Assembly: GCA_030836665.1 (NCBI GenBank) | Contig: JAUPLX010000022.1 | Location: forward strand, 1-7,552 | Direction: 5' to 3' | Source of the DNA: Patescibacteria group bacterium | GTDB taxonomy: Bacteria; Patescibacteriota; Gracilibacteria; BD1-5; UBA2023 | DNA: 7,552 nt | Shown here: positions 1-6,710 of the stretch, in pieces | How positions within the stretch are numbered: the first letter of the stretch is position 1 | How the letters are laid out: each line of letters starts with the position of its first letter | Notes under the pieces: generated by a model | Seen by the model: the letters and a program-made list of their open reading frames with translations, nothing else | Told to the model about the DNA's origin: nothing | Database searches by the model: none | Translations under genes and position numbers: made by a program

Positions 1-260
1 AAGCGCGTTCCGGAAAAAAGGAGAGCGATCCGATGTTCGGGGTCGAACGTTTGGTCACGACCATCGCTTCCGCGAACGACAAGACCGCCCGGGGAATCTT
101 CAACCACATCACCATCGAGCTTTCCCGCTTCATGGGTTACCAGCACCGCCAATTCGACGACATCACCCTCATTACCGTGCAATTCCGAGAAAACGACGAC
201 CTCTCCAAGGCCCATAAGGAGATTCCGAGCGAAATGATTACCGAATGGAACTGGAGCTAA
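1..260 (+). CDS. SpoIIE/RsbU-type PP2C serine phosphatase, C-terminal end (5' truncated)
   Basis: The reading frame is open from the left edge (first full codon at base 3) to a TAA at 258-260, giving 85 residues of a longer protein. The end carries FDDITLITVQF, the C-terminal motif of PP2C phosphatases of the SpoIIE/RsbU class, in which the Asp pair takes part in metal binding; upstream, ARSGKKESDPMFGVERL resembles the TEAR...FG.ERL segment before it. Such enzymes dephosphorylate serine on anti-sigma-factor antagonists or related regulators. The sensory and catalytic N-terminal parts lie outside the window, so the signal it reads is unknown. Translation ends 27 bases before the VirB4 start, so the two are probably co-transcribed. 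An internal ATG at 33 is not a credible start because the conserved fold begins upstream. No UGA occurs in this part. Confidence 0.8.
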   Translation, partial: ARSGKKESDPMFGVERLVTTIASANDKTARGIFNHITIELSRFMGYQHRQFDDITLITVQFRENDDLSKAHKEIPSEMITEWNWS

Positions 261-287
261 AACACGTTACCTACCGATCGAACGTCT

Positions 288-2336
288 ATGTCCGAAGCAC
301 AAAATCAAGGCGGAATCAGCGCGGAAGAAGCGGCGAAAGCCCGCTCCGCGCTCTTGGAACTCATCTCGACCCCGACCACCGGGGATGCGGGGGATTTCGA
401 AAAAGAGCTCCTGCCGACTCCGGAAAATCCGAATCCGGCTCCGGCATCCGTACCCGTTCCCGAACCGATAACCGTTCCCGAGGTTCCGGCGGCGCCTTCC
501 TCCGGACCGGACGTCACGGTCCCTCTCGAAAACGGAGTTTCTTCGATCGAGAGCGATACCTACGATCCGAATCGCAAAATCACCAAAGAGGAAGCCGAAG
601 AAATCCGGAAGGGCGAAAAAGAATACCGCGAGGCGCTCGCGTTCGTCAAGGATGCCATCGCCCCTTCGATGATGCGCGTGGACGCGACGAAAATCCAGAT
701 AGGCGACGTGTACGTCCGCTCGTTCTTCACGTACGCGTACCCGGACTTTCTCGAAGGCAACTGGCTCTCCCCGCTCATCAACTGGGACGTGAAGTTCGAC
801 ATGTCGATGTTCGTCTACCCGATCGACAGCGCGTACATTATGAAATACCTCCGCAAGCGTTTGACCGAACTCCATTCGGAACGCTCCATCAACGCGGACA
901 AGGGACTTATCAACGACCCCGCGCTCGAAGCCCAGATACAGGACGTGGAAGAACTCCGCGCATCGCTCACGCGCGGACAGGAAAGGTATTTTCACTTTTC
1001 CATCTACATCACGATTTACGGGGAATCGGAAGATCATCTCAAAAAACTTTCGAACACCTTCGACACGCTCCTCTCGGGACGCAACATCCTTACGAAACAG
1101 ACCTTCCTCCGGAGCGAACAGGCGTTTACCGCGACCGGTCCGTTCGCGAAGGACGAAGTCGGCGTGTACCGCAACATCTCGACGCGCGGACTCTCGACGA
1201 CCTTCCCGTTCACGTCGAATTCCCTCTCGCAGGACGACGGGATTCTCTACGGAATCAACACGCACAACAACTCCCTCGTCATCTTCGACCGTTTCCGGAC
1301 GGAAAACGCCAATATGGTCGTCTTCGCGAAATCCGGTTGAGGAAAATCGTTCTCGGTAAAACTCGAGATACTCCGTTCCCTCATGCTCGGAACGAACGTC
1401 ATCGTCCTCGACCCGGAAAACGAATACAAGACCCTGGTCGATACGGTCGGCGGTACGTACGTCAACATCAACCTCAACTCGAACGAGAAGATCAATCCGT
1501 TCGACCTTCCGCGAGCCCTCAAGGATGCGGAAGCGAAACCAGGAGACCTCCTGCGCGGCGCGATCATCAATTTGGTCGGCCTCATGAACCTCATGCTCGG
1601 CAAGTGCACGTCGAGCGAAGAATCGATTCTCGAAAAGGCCATCACGACCACCTACTCGCTCAAGGGCATCACCTACCAGGACGACGACGTGACCGGGAAG
1701 GAAATTCCGATCATGCGCGACCTTTACAGCGTTCTCGAAACGATGGACGGCGCGAAGGGACTCTGCGAACGTCTCGAAAAATACGTTACGGGGGTATTCG
1801 CCGGGGTCTTCTCGGAACGCACGAACATCGACCTTACCGACGGCCTCGTCGTCTTCTCGGTCCGCGACTTGGACGACATTCTCCGCCCGGTAGCCATGTA
1901 CATGCTCCTCGGCTACGTCTGGAACGTCACGCGAAGTTCCCTGAAGAAACGCGTGCTCGTCGTCGACGAAGCCTGGAACGTCATGCAGCACGAAGATTCC
2001 GCCAAGTTCCTCTTCGGACTCGTCAAGCGCGCCCGTAAATACGGGCTCGGCGTCACGACCATCACGCAGGACGTCGAAGACTTCATGACGAGCTCCTACG
2101 GAAAGGCCATCGTGACGAACTCGTCCATCCAATTGCTCCTCAAACAGTCGCCCGCGTCCATCGACGTGCTCCAGAACGTCTTCAAGCTTACCGATCAGGA
2201 AAAATACATCCTCCTGAACGCCTCCGTCGGACAAGGTTTGTTCTTCGCGGGGAGCGAACACGTCGGAATCCAGGTTCTCGCGAGCTACTTCGAAGAAAAG
2301 GTCATCACGACCAATCCGAACGCTCCGGCGAAATAA
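288..2336 (+). CDS. virB4: VirB4/TraC-family type IV secretion ATPase, one in-frame UGA (Gly)
   Basis: A 682-residue protein is obtained when the TGA at 1338-1340 (codon 351) is read as glycine; in the standard code it would split into 350- and 317-residue pieces. The UGA sits in Walker A, AKSG-G-GKSF (residues 347-355, catalytic Lys353). Walker B is VLVVDEAW (Asp560, Glu561), followed by the VirB4-typical VTTITQD (Gln594). Residues 141-180 (FFTYAYPDF..GNWLSPLINWD) match the N-terminal VirB4 domain. Residues 41-86 are a Pro/Val/Glu-rich, probably disordered stretch, then a charged helical region to about 125. No membrane segment is seen, so it is likely a cytoplasmic hexameric ATPase powering conjugation, DNA uptake or pilus-like export. 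ATG 288 is the first start after the upstream in-frame TAA; no Shine-Dalgarno is visible. VirB4 versus TraC naming is not resolved by sequence alone. Confidence 0.93.
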
Positions 2337-2350
2337 AAAACGTCCAACCG

Positions 2351-2376
2351 AAGTCCGGGAATTCCCGGGCTTTTTC
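2351..2376 (+). terminator. Rho-independent terminator after the VirB4 gene
   Basis: A palindromic stem centred on CCGGGAATTCCCGG (2355-2368) extends outward with G-C, one T-G wobble and A-T pairs to 2351/2372, and runs into a T tract at 2371-2375. It lies 15 bases after the VirB4 stop and in front of the next promoter, so it closes the phosphatase-VirB4 unit. Confidence 0.85.
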
Positions 2377-2392
2377 TTCCGAATGCGCCCAC

Positions 2393-2420
2393 TTGACAAC
2401 GTCTCCGTTTTTCGTACGCT
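2393..2420 (+). promoter_or_regulatory. Sigma70-type promoter for the membrane protein gene
   Basis: A consensus -35 box TTGACA (2393-2398) is followed after 16 bases by TACGCT (2415-2420), a partial match to the -10 box. It sits between the VirB4 terminator and the next start codon. The -35 is perfect and the -10 is weak, so the exact -10 is uncertain. Confidence 0.55.
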
Positions 2421-2439
2421 CCCACCATTCCATTCTATA

Positions 2440-2445
2440 GAGGAG
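2440..2445 (+). promoter_or_regulatory. Shine-Dalgarno site fixing the start at 2452
   Basis: GAGGAG ends six bases before ATG 2452. It decides the start: an in-frame upstream ATG at 2383 lies before the promoter and would add residues unlike a protein. This is the only clear Shine-Dalgarno in front of any gene in the window. Confidence 0.8.
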
Positions 2446-2451
2446 ACGGTA

Positions 2452-2961
2452 ATGGATTCGAAAATAAAAATCGCCCCGGGCAAACCTTCGGTCGGAAACG
2501 TGGACGAAGGCGGAAGACCGCCGAATCTCGTCAAGACCCTGCCCTTCGCGGCCGTCGTAATCTACGCGACGTTGACGGGTTGGATTATCCGGGCGAACCA
2601 GGAACTTCCGTATTGGGTAAGGGAGAATTTCGGGATAGGCGTGTTCTTCGCCGTCTCCGGGATACTCGCGATTCCCGAATGGAAATACGCTTTCGTGTCG
2701 ATTTACGGAGGTCCGTTCTCCATTTCGGTTTTCGCTACCGGATTCCTTACGGTAATCGATACGGCCGATTCCCGCGGATTGCAAGATTCCTTCGACGACG
2801 ATACGGCATTCTGGATGCGAAGAAGCCTCCTGCTTTCGGCTCCCACCGCCGGACTCCTCGTCCTGGCGATGTTGCGCTGAAAAACGAAGTTGCAAAGCCC
2901 GTCTTCGGACGGGCTTTATTTTCGCACGTTTTTCGAGATACTCCCCCATGGCGCCCGATAG
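2452..2961 (+). CDS. Small integral membrane protein of unknown function, ending at UGA or 27 codons later
   Basis: No family is recognised. The protein starts with about 25 polar residues, then shows about four hydrophobic segments: roughly residues 27-47 (LVKTLPFAAVVIYATLTGWII), 60-77, 81-104 and 124-141. It is therefore predicted to be in the cytoplasmic membrane. The first in-frame triplet that could end it is TGA 2878-2880 (codon 143), right after the last membrane segment. Under code 25 that is glycine and translation continues for 26 more residues to TAG 2959-2961 (169 residues in total), through a terminator hairpin at 2894-2917. Both ends are possible: the 142-residue form fits the gene architecture better, the 169-residue form fits the code used by every other gene here. 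Start chosen from the Shine-Dalgarno at 2440-2445; monocistronic by its flanking promoter and terminator. Confidence 0.7.
2894..2923 (+). terminator. Rho-independent terminator with UUCG tetraloop
   Basis: A perfect 10-bp stem (AAAGCCCGTC, 2894-2903; GACGGGCTTT, 2908-2917) closes on TTCG, forming the very stable C(UUCG)G tetraloop, and is followed by ATTTT. It begins 13 bases after the TGA at 2878-2880 and lies inside the reading frame if that TGA is glycine. Confidence 0.9.
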
Positions 2962-3005
2962 AAGGAACGCGGGCGAGCGTCCTAAAAAAATCCTCACCGT
3001 CCCTT

Positions 3006-3593
3006 ATGGAAAAGCCCGTTCGAACTCTCGTCATCCTCGGCGGAGGCGAAGCCTTCGACAACGATTCCGAATACCTCGCCGCCATCCGTTCATGGGACGT
3101 GCGGTTTTTCGAAGACCGAACTTCTTGGAAAACCACGCTATACCGCGAACTCTCCGACCGGTTCCGCGTACTCATTCCGGAACTTCCCTGTAAGCAGAAC
3201 GCCAAATACGGTGAATGGGAGCTTTTTTTTGAAAAATTCGCCCCGGCGCTCGAAGCGGAAACCACGATTTACGTGGGACATTCCCTCGGCGCGATATTCC
3301 TCGCGAAGTATTTTTCCGAGAACCCGATCCGGGCGAAAGCGCTGCATTTGGTAGCCACGCCTTTCGACAAATGCGGAACGTTCGAGCTCGGAGCGAATCT
3401 GCCGAACATGGCGGAAAACGTTCCCGGTATCCATTTCTGGCATTCGGAGGACGATCCGGTCGTCGACTTCGGAGATCTGTCGAAATACCTTTCCGTCTTT
3501 CCGAATGCCACCGCCCACGTATTCCGCGACCGTCTCCACTTCAATCAGGAGCGGTTCGACGAATTGGCTTGAATTCTCGATGGAAAAGCATAG
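3006..3593 (+). CDS. RBBP9/YdeN-like serine hydrolase (alpha/beta fold)
   Basis: With TGA 3570-3572 (codon 189) read as glycine the protein has 195 residues and ends at TAG 3591-3593; the added tail GILDGKA follows naturally from FDELA. The N-terminus TLVILGGGEAF matches the first beta-strand and oxyanion loop of small hydrolases. The nucleophile elbow is VGHSLGA with Ser93; the acid is probably in HSEDDPVV (Asp149 or Asp150) and the histidine is His178 in RLHFN, so the triad is complete. Length fits the RBBP9/YdeN family (about 190 residues). No signal peptide or membrane segment is seen, so it is probably cytoplasmic; the substrate is unknown and an esterase-like activity is only inferred. 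ATG 3006 was chosen because the fold starts there; there is no Shine-Dalgarno. The preceding 44 bases hold no clear promoter. Confidence 0.85.
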
Positions 3594-3596
3594 AAT
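3569..3596 (+). promoter_or_regulatory. Promoter of the surface protein pair
   Basis: TTGAAT (3569-3574) and TAGAAT (3591-3596) are separated by 16 bases, matching four of six and five of six consensus positions. The promoter overlaps the last codons of the hydrolase gene and would start transcription near 3603, leaving a leader of about 22 bases without a Shine-Dalgarno. Confidence 0.5.
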
Positions 3597-3617
3597 TAGC
3601 AATAATTTAGCAATACT
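3596..3617 (+). repeat. Tandem 11-bp repeat in the leader of the surface protein gene
   Basis: TTAGCAATAAT (3596-3606) is followed directly by TTAGCAATACT (3607-3617), one mismatch in 11. The period equals one helical turn and the pair lies between the -10 box and the start codon at 3625, where a regulator or the ribosome could contact it. Function unknown; it could be chance in AT-rich sequence. Confidence 0.6.
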
Positions 3618-3624
3618 GAAATAT

Positions 3625-4248
3625 ATGGGCCTTGCGAAATTTGGCGATACCGTACGGCACGCGATTCTTTGAGCCGTGGCGTTTTTCGTTACGCTCGTTG
3701 GGCTTTCTTCGGGATACGCCGCACTCGTCTCCGGACTTTCCAATTCGGACAAAACGAATTCGGGGTCGGGACTTTCTTCCGTTTCCTGGAACCGGATCGT
3801 CGACGCGGTACTTCAGCTCGATTCGAGAACTGCGGAAATCTCCGCCTCCGGCGCGAACGTATGAATCGGTACGATCAACCCAAGAACCACTTTGGACGTA
3901 GCCGGAGGAAATATCGCTTACGATAACACCGGTACGATCTGAAGGGCCGCAGCGACCGGAATGTGTGCCGGAATTCTCGCGACCGGAGCCGCCGGATACG
4001 GACAACTGCAAGTCCTCAAGAGCAACGGTGTGAGCTGTAGTTCGGCATGCGATGCCATATCCACGAACAGCGGCCCCTATACGAAATACTATTGCTACGG
4101 AAGCGTCGATGCCAGTGCTATAAGCCACGTCGACAAGGCGGCGAACAATACGGTCGGAGGGGGTTGGTACGGGTACGGGTATTGCGGAGGAACCAACGGC
4201 ATGTCGACATACTGTTGCTGCCATTCCAATTTCGATAACACGAGATAA
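3625..4248 (+). CDS. Exported cysteine-rich surface protein with VGIGT stalk, three in-frame UGAs (Gly)
   Basis: A 207-residue protein appears when three TGA codons (codons 16, 80 and 106; bases 3670, 3862, 3940) are read as glycine; in standard code only fragments exist. Residues 14-36 (GAVAFFVTLVGLSSGYAALV) form a signal peptide or membrane anchor. A linker SGSGLSSVSWNRIVDAV (47-62) and a stalk motif NVGIGTINPRTTLDVAGG (78-95) follow; the VGIGT..P....DV.G pattern is typical of phage tail-fibre-like and bacterial surface proteins. The C-terminal head (about 107-207) has eight cysteines (114, 138, 142, 157, 187, 197-199) and Gly/Tyr-rich segments, suggesting disulphides outside the cell. Head function is unknown; adhesion is inferred. 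ATG 3625 precedes the signal segment, with no Shine-Dalgarno. The TAA stop is four bases before the next gene, a paralogue in its first half, so the two form an operon. Confidence 0.85.
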
Positions 4249-4252
4249 ACCT

Positions 4253-4963
4253 ATGCGCGATTTTCAAAAACACCTTCTCAAAGGCATGACGACCGGTCTC
4301 GGTATCTGCCTTTCCGTCGGAGCGGTTTGGACCGCGGTTTCTTTCGCCGCGGCGAGCTGGGGGGCACTACCGACCGTTAACGGCGGTTCCGGACTTACCT
4401 CCACCGCTTGGAACGACGTCGTCTCGCACGTCAACGCGCTCGCCGGGGGAATGAACGTAACCGGTGGCGTGGTCGGCATCGGCACGAATACGCCGAACGT
4501 TTATGCTAATCATGCGAAACTCGCGGTAAACGGGGGGATTTCCTACTGAGCGACGGGGAATGGCCGCCACGTGCACGGTTGGCACTCGTTCGGAACGTCC
4601 ACCGTCGGCTACCGCCACATTAAGACGACGCTTTGGGCAGGTGGCGCGCCGAGCGGAAACACTCAGTTCATCATGGGCGGATGGCACGTCAGGGGATATC
4701 GGTACACTACCGCGGGCATTCTCGACACCCAGGTCTACTTCCATAATTGGGACGGAGTCTACGCGAACAAAAATATCGTCGAAAACGGGAATTGGACATC
4801 GGCCGTGGACGTATACACGTCATCGGACGGATACGTAGTCCTCCGAATCGCCACCGAAGCGTACACCGGCTTCGTCATCGACCTCCACCAATTCTTCGAT
4901 TATCCGACGCGGGACATCCGGATTTTGGCGGAAACCCAAAGCGCTTCGGCAACCTACTACTAA
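4253..4963 (+). CDS. Exported surface protein with VGIGT stalk and cysteine-free head, one in-frame UGA (Gly)
   Basis: With TGA 4547-4549 (codon 99) read as glycine the protein has 236 residues. Residues 12-35 are a hydrophobic signal peptide with likely cleavage near SFAAA/SWG. Then come VNGGSGLTSTAWNDVVSHV (42-60) and GGVVGIGTNTP (71-81), the same order of motifs as in the gene before it, including an aligned VGIGT in which glycine is spelled by a normal codon. The head (99-236) has no cysteine, is rich in His, Trp, Tyr and Gly, and its last 80 residues (DVYTSSDGYVVLRIA and following) look like the beta-rich tip of tail-fibre-like proteins. It is probably exposed on the cell; ligand unknown. 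The start lies four bases after the upstream stop, consistent with coupled translation; no Shine-Dalgarno. A bidirectional terminator follows at once. Confidence 0.85.
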
Positions 4964-4995
4964 TGAAAACCCCAGGGTTCCCTGGGGTTTTCATT
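4962..4995. terminator. Bidirectional terminator between convergent genes
   Basis: A perfect 16-bp inverted repeat (4962-4977 and 4980-4995) around CCCCAGGG/CCCTGGGG, flanked by A4 on one side and T4 on the other, so that either strand gives a hairpin followed by U residues. It overlaps the end of the surface protein stop codon and lies 11 bases beyond the stop of the peptidase gene on the other strand. Confidence 0.9.
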
Positions 4996-5006
4996 TCGCG
5001 GGGGGA

Positions 5007-6200
5007 TTACCCTCCGAAAGCGTTTTCCGTCAACGTCCGCACGGAAGTTTTCGTATCGCCTTTCCCCAAATACGGCCAGCGCATGACGGAAAGGGGATCT
5101 TTCGAATCCGAACCGTCGTGCGGATTTTTCTGAATCTCGAAATGCAGGTGCGAATTGCGGTACGACCTATCCGGAACGCCCGTGACGCCGACGGTTCCGA
5201 GCATTTCGTCGGCCGCTACGTACTGCCCTTCCCGTATTCCGGGAGCCAAATCCCGAAGGTGCGAATAGAACGTGACGTTGCCGTCGGCGGTTTTCAGCCA
5301 TATTTGGTTTCCCCGGTAAATATCCAGATTGAGGAGCTTCTGGTCCTCCGAAAGGTTCGCGCCCTTTCGGAGCCGATCGAAATCCCGCCAGCTGAATCCG
5401 GATACGACGCGGACTACCACGCCGGAAGAAACGGAGCGAACGGGGGTTCAAACGGCCGCCATGATATCCCAGCCATGGTGGATTCCATCGGTCGTATCCC
5501 TGCGGTACGGGCGCATCGATCCCGGGATGAACGGATAATCGGTAGGCATCGACTTCCCCGCGACGGGAACGGAATACCGGATATCCTCCCTCGCGCGGAT
5601 AAGGGAAAACGCGTCGTCGGACCGAAACGACAGGTTCGCCGCGCGGTAGGAAAGGGCGAGTCCGGAGAGTTTCTCCTTTTGGGTAGAGCCCGAAGACGAA
5701 ATAAGCGCGCGCGAAGAATCGAGAAGCTTGTTGGCCGACGCGGCGGAATCGCGGGCAAAAACGAACAGATCGTTATCGGAAAGATCCGAAAGGCTCGTAA
5801 ATAGGGCGCTTCTCGTCATCACCGGCACGGAAATGCTCGAACCGGAAACCGTTTTACCGGAAGTCGCGATGGAAAAACGGACGGAAGTCGCGCCGCAATC
5901 GGCGGAGACGGATACGGGGAATATTTCCGACCGGACCCCGGCAGCCGATACTTCCGACCAAACGGGCTTGGCTACGGTAGCGCAAGAACCGATGAGGGAA
6001 TATTTCCGACCGGAAATCTCGGGATACCGGACGACTACGAGCGTGGTCCGGAGTTTCGGTTCGGTAAGGACGAATTCGGAATTCACGGAGAAAAGCACCT
6101 TCGGAGCGATTATCGGCTCGGAAAGTTTTTCCGCCTGAAGGACGAAAACCGGGAGGAATGCTCAGAGAATGACTGCGGGGACGGCAACGAAACGCTTCAT
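5007..6200 (-). CDS. Exported M23 (LytM-type) metallopeptidase, two in-frame UGAs (Gly)
   Basis: Read on the minus strand from ATG 6200-6198 to TAA 5009-5007, the protein has 397 residues if TGA at codon 13 (6164-6162) and codon 251 (5450-5448) are glycine. Residues 1-23 (MKRFVAVPAVIL-G-AFLPVF...) form a signal peptide with cleavage near LQA/EK. Residues 25-230 are a Ser/Ala-rich region without a recognised domain. The M23 domain begins with HHGWD (zinc ligands His241 and Asp245), AAV-G-TPV (Gly251 is UGA), FYSHL (His314) and HLHF (His351, His353), a complete set of metal and catalytic residues. M23 enzymes cut peptide cross-links in peptidoglycan, here outside the membrane. Starts at 6098 or 5420 would lose the signal peptide or the zinc site. 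No clear Shine-Dalgarno. A role in self wall remodelling or attack on neighbouring cells cannot be told apart. Confidence 0.93.
5917..6014 (+). repeat. 19-bp direct repeat, copies at 5917-5935 and 5996-6014
   Basis: GGGAATATTTCCGACCGGA occurs twice, 79 bases apart, inside the N-terminal half of the M23 gene. The copies lie in different reading frames (79 is not a multiple of three), so they encode different peptides (SGRKYS and VRSEIF on the minus strand). The match is therefore at DNA level, not a protein repeat. Confidence 0.85.
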
Positions 6201-6307
6201 GGAAAAATGGCGGAGGGGGTCGCTTAGGGGAGAATTCACAAGATATTGGGGCATTCGGACACGGGTGCGCGTACTTTGCTTGCGAAACGAGTGGAAAATT
6301 CCCAAAG

Positions 6308-6335
6308 ATAGTATCGATTTTGGCTTATTAATCAA
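6308..6335 (-). promoter_or_regulatory. Possible promoter of the M23 peptidase gene
   Basis: On the minus strand TTGATT (6335-6330) and TACTAT (6313-6308) are 16 bases apart, each matching four of six consensus positions. It would give a leader of about 100 bases. It is the best-spaced pair seen upstream of the gene but lies in AT-rich sequence where chance matches are common. Confidence 0.3.
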
Positions 6336-6357
6336 ACGGAAACCGTTTTATTTTTTT
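6334..6357 (+). terminator. Weak + strand terminator in the AT-rich region
   Basis: A 6-bp stem AAACGG/CCGTTT with loop AAA (6334-6348) is followed by TA and seven T residues (6351-6357). The stem is short, so efficiency may be low. No + strand gene is seen upstream; it may instead limit read-through antisense to the peptidase leader. Confidence 0.4.
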
Positions 6358-6710
6358 ATACGTCAATCGCGTTTCCCCGTGTTTTCACCCTACCTGCGCA
6401 AAATGTTTCGATAAAAATTACGAAAAAACGTTTTTGGCTTCAAATAGAGGAAAATCGAGCATGGATATATCGAATCGCCATATTTTCACCATTTGGCAAT
6501 ATCTCATGTTTGGTCAGGCTTTTCGGAAAGGGGTAATATATCCCTGTACCCACCGAGGAAGCAAAAAAACGCTTCTCTCCTCCGGGACTGCTCATTAAGA
6601 AAATCTCGCTAAACAAGAAACGGTTTCCCGGAATGTCACCCGTGAGGCCTCCAACAAAAAATAAAAACGAAAACGTCGCTCCGACTCAGTGCGGACGGCC
6701 CAACCAAACC

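Larger units (their letters stand above)
6201..6545. other. AT-rich intergenic region upstream of the M23 gene
   Basis: No convincing gene is seen here on either strand. The stretch from about 6300 to 6540 is markedly poorer in GC than the rest (17 of 60 at 6301-6360, 23 of 60 at 6421-6480). It holds a possible minus-strand promoter for the peptidase, a weak + strand terminator at 6334-6357, a short palindrome AAAAACGTTTTT (6424-6435), and a possible -10 box TAATAT at 6534-6539. No DnaA-box cluster was found. Confidence 0.6.

Noticed and set aside
267..2534. Long minus-strand frame opposite the VirB4 gene
   Set aside because: It mirrors a GC-rich real gene, is full of Arg/Val/Asp repeats, and would conflict with a protein that has complete ATPase motifs.
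288..6200. UGA as tryptophan (code 4)
   Set aside because: UGG is used for Trp in all genes, and the UGA columns fall where Gly is conserved in the families and in the internal paralogue.
6199..6414. Possible + strand small basic protein overlapping the peptidase start
   Set aside because: Starts at the reverse of the peptidase ATG, contains a terminator hairpin in its middle, and has codon use unlike the neighbours.
6418..6507. 29-codon minus-strand reading frame in the AT-rich region
   Set aside because: Too short, with no Shine-Dalgarno, promoter or recognisable motif.
6510..6540. SRP RNA-like GGTCAGG...CGGAAAGG
   Set aside because: The conserved GGAAGCAGC side of the loop is missing and the flanks do not form the long helix.
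6300..6540. Replication origin in the AT-rich stretch
   Set aside because: No DnaA boxes of the TTATNCACA type, no iterons, and no dnaA or dnaN nearby.
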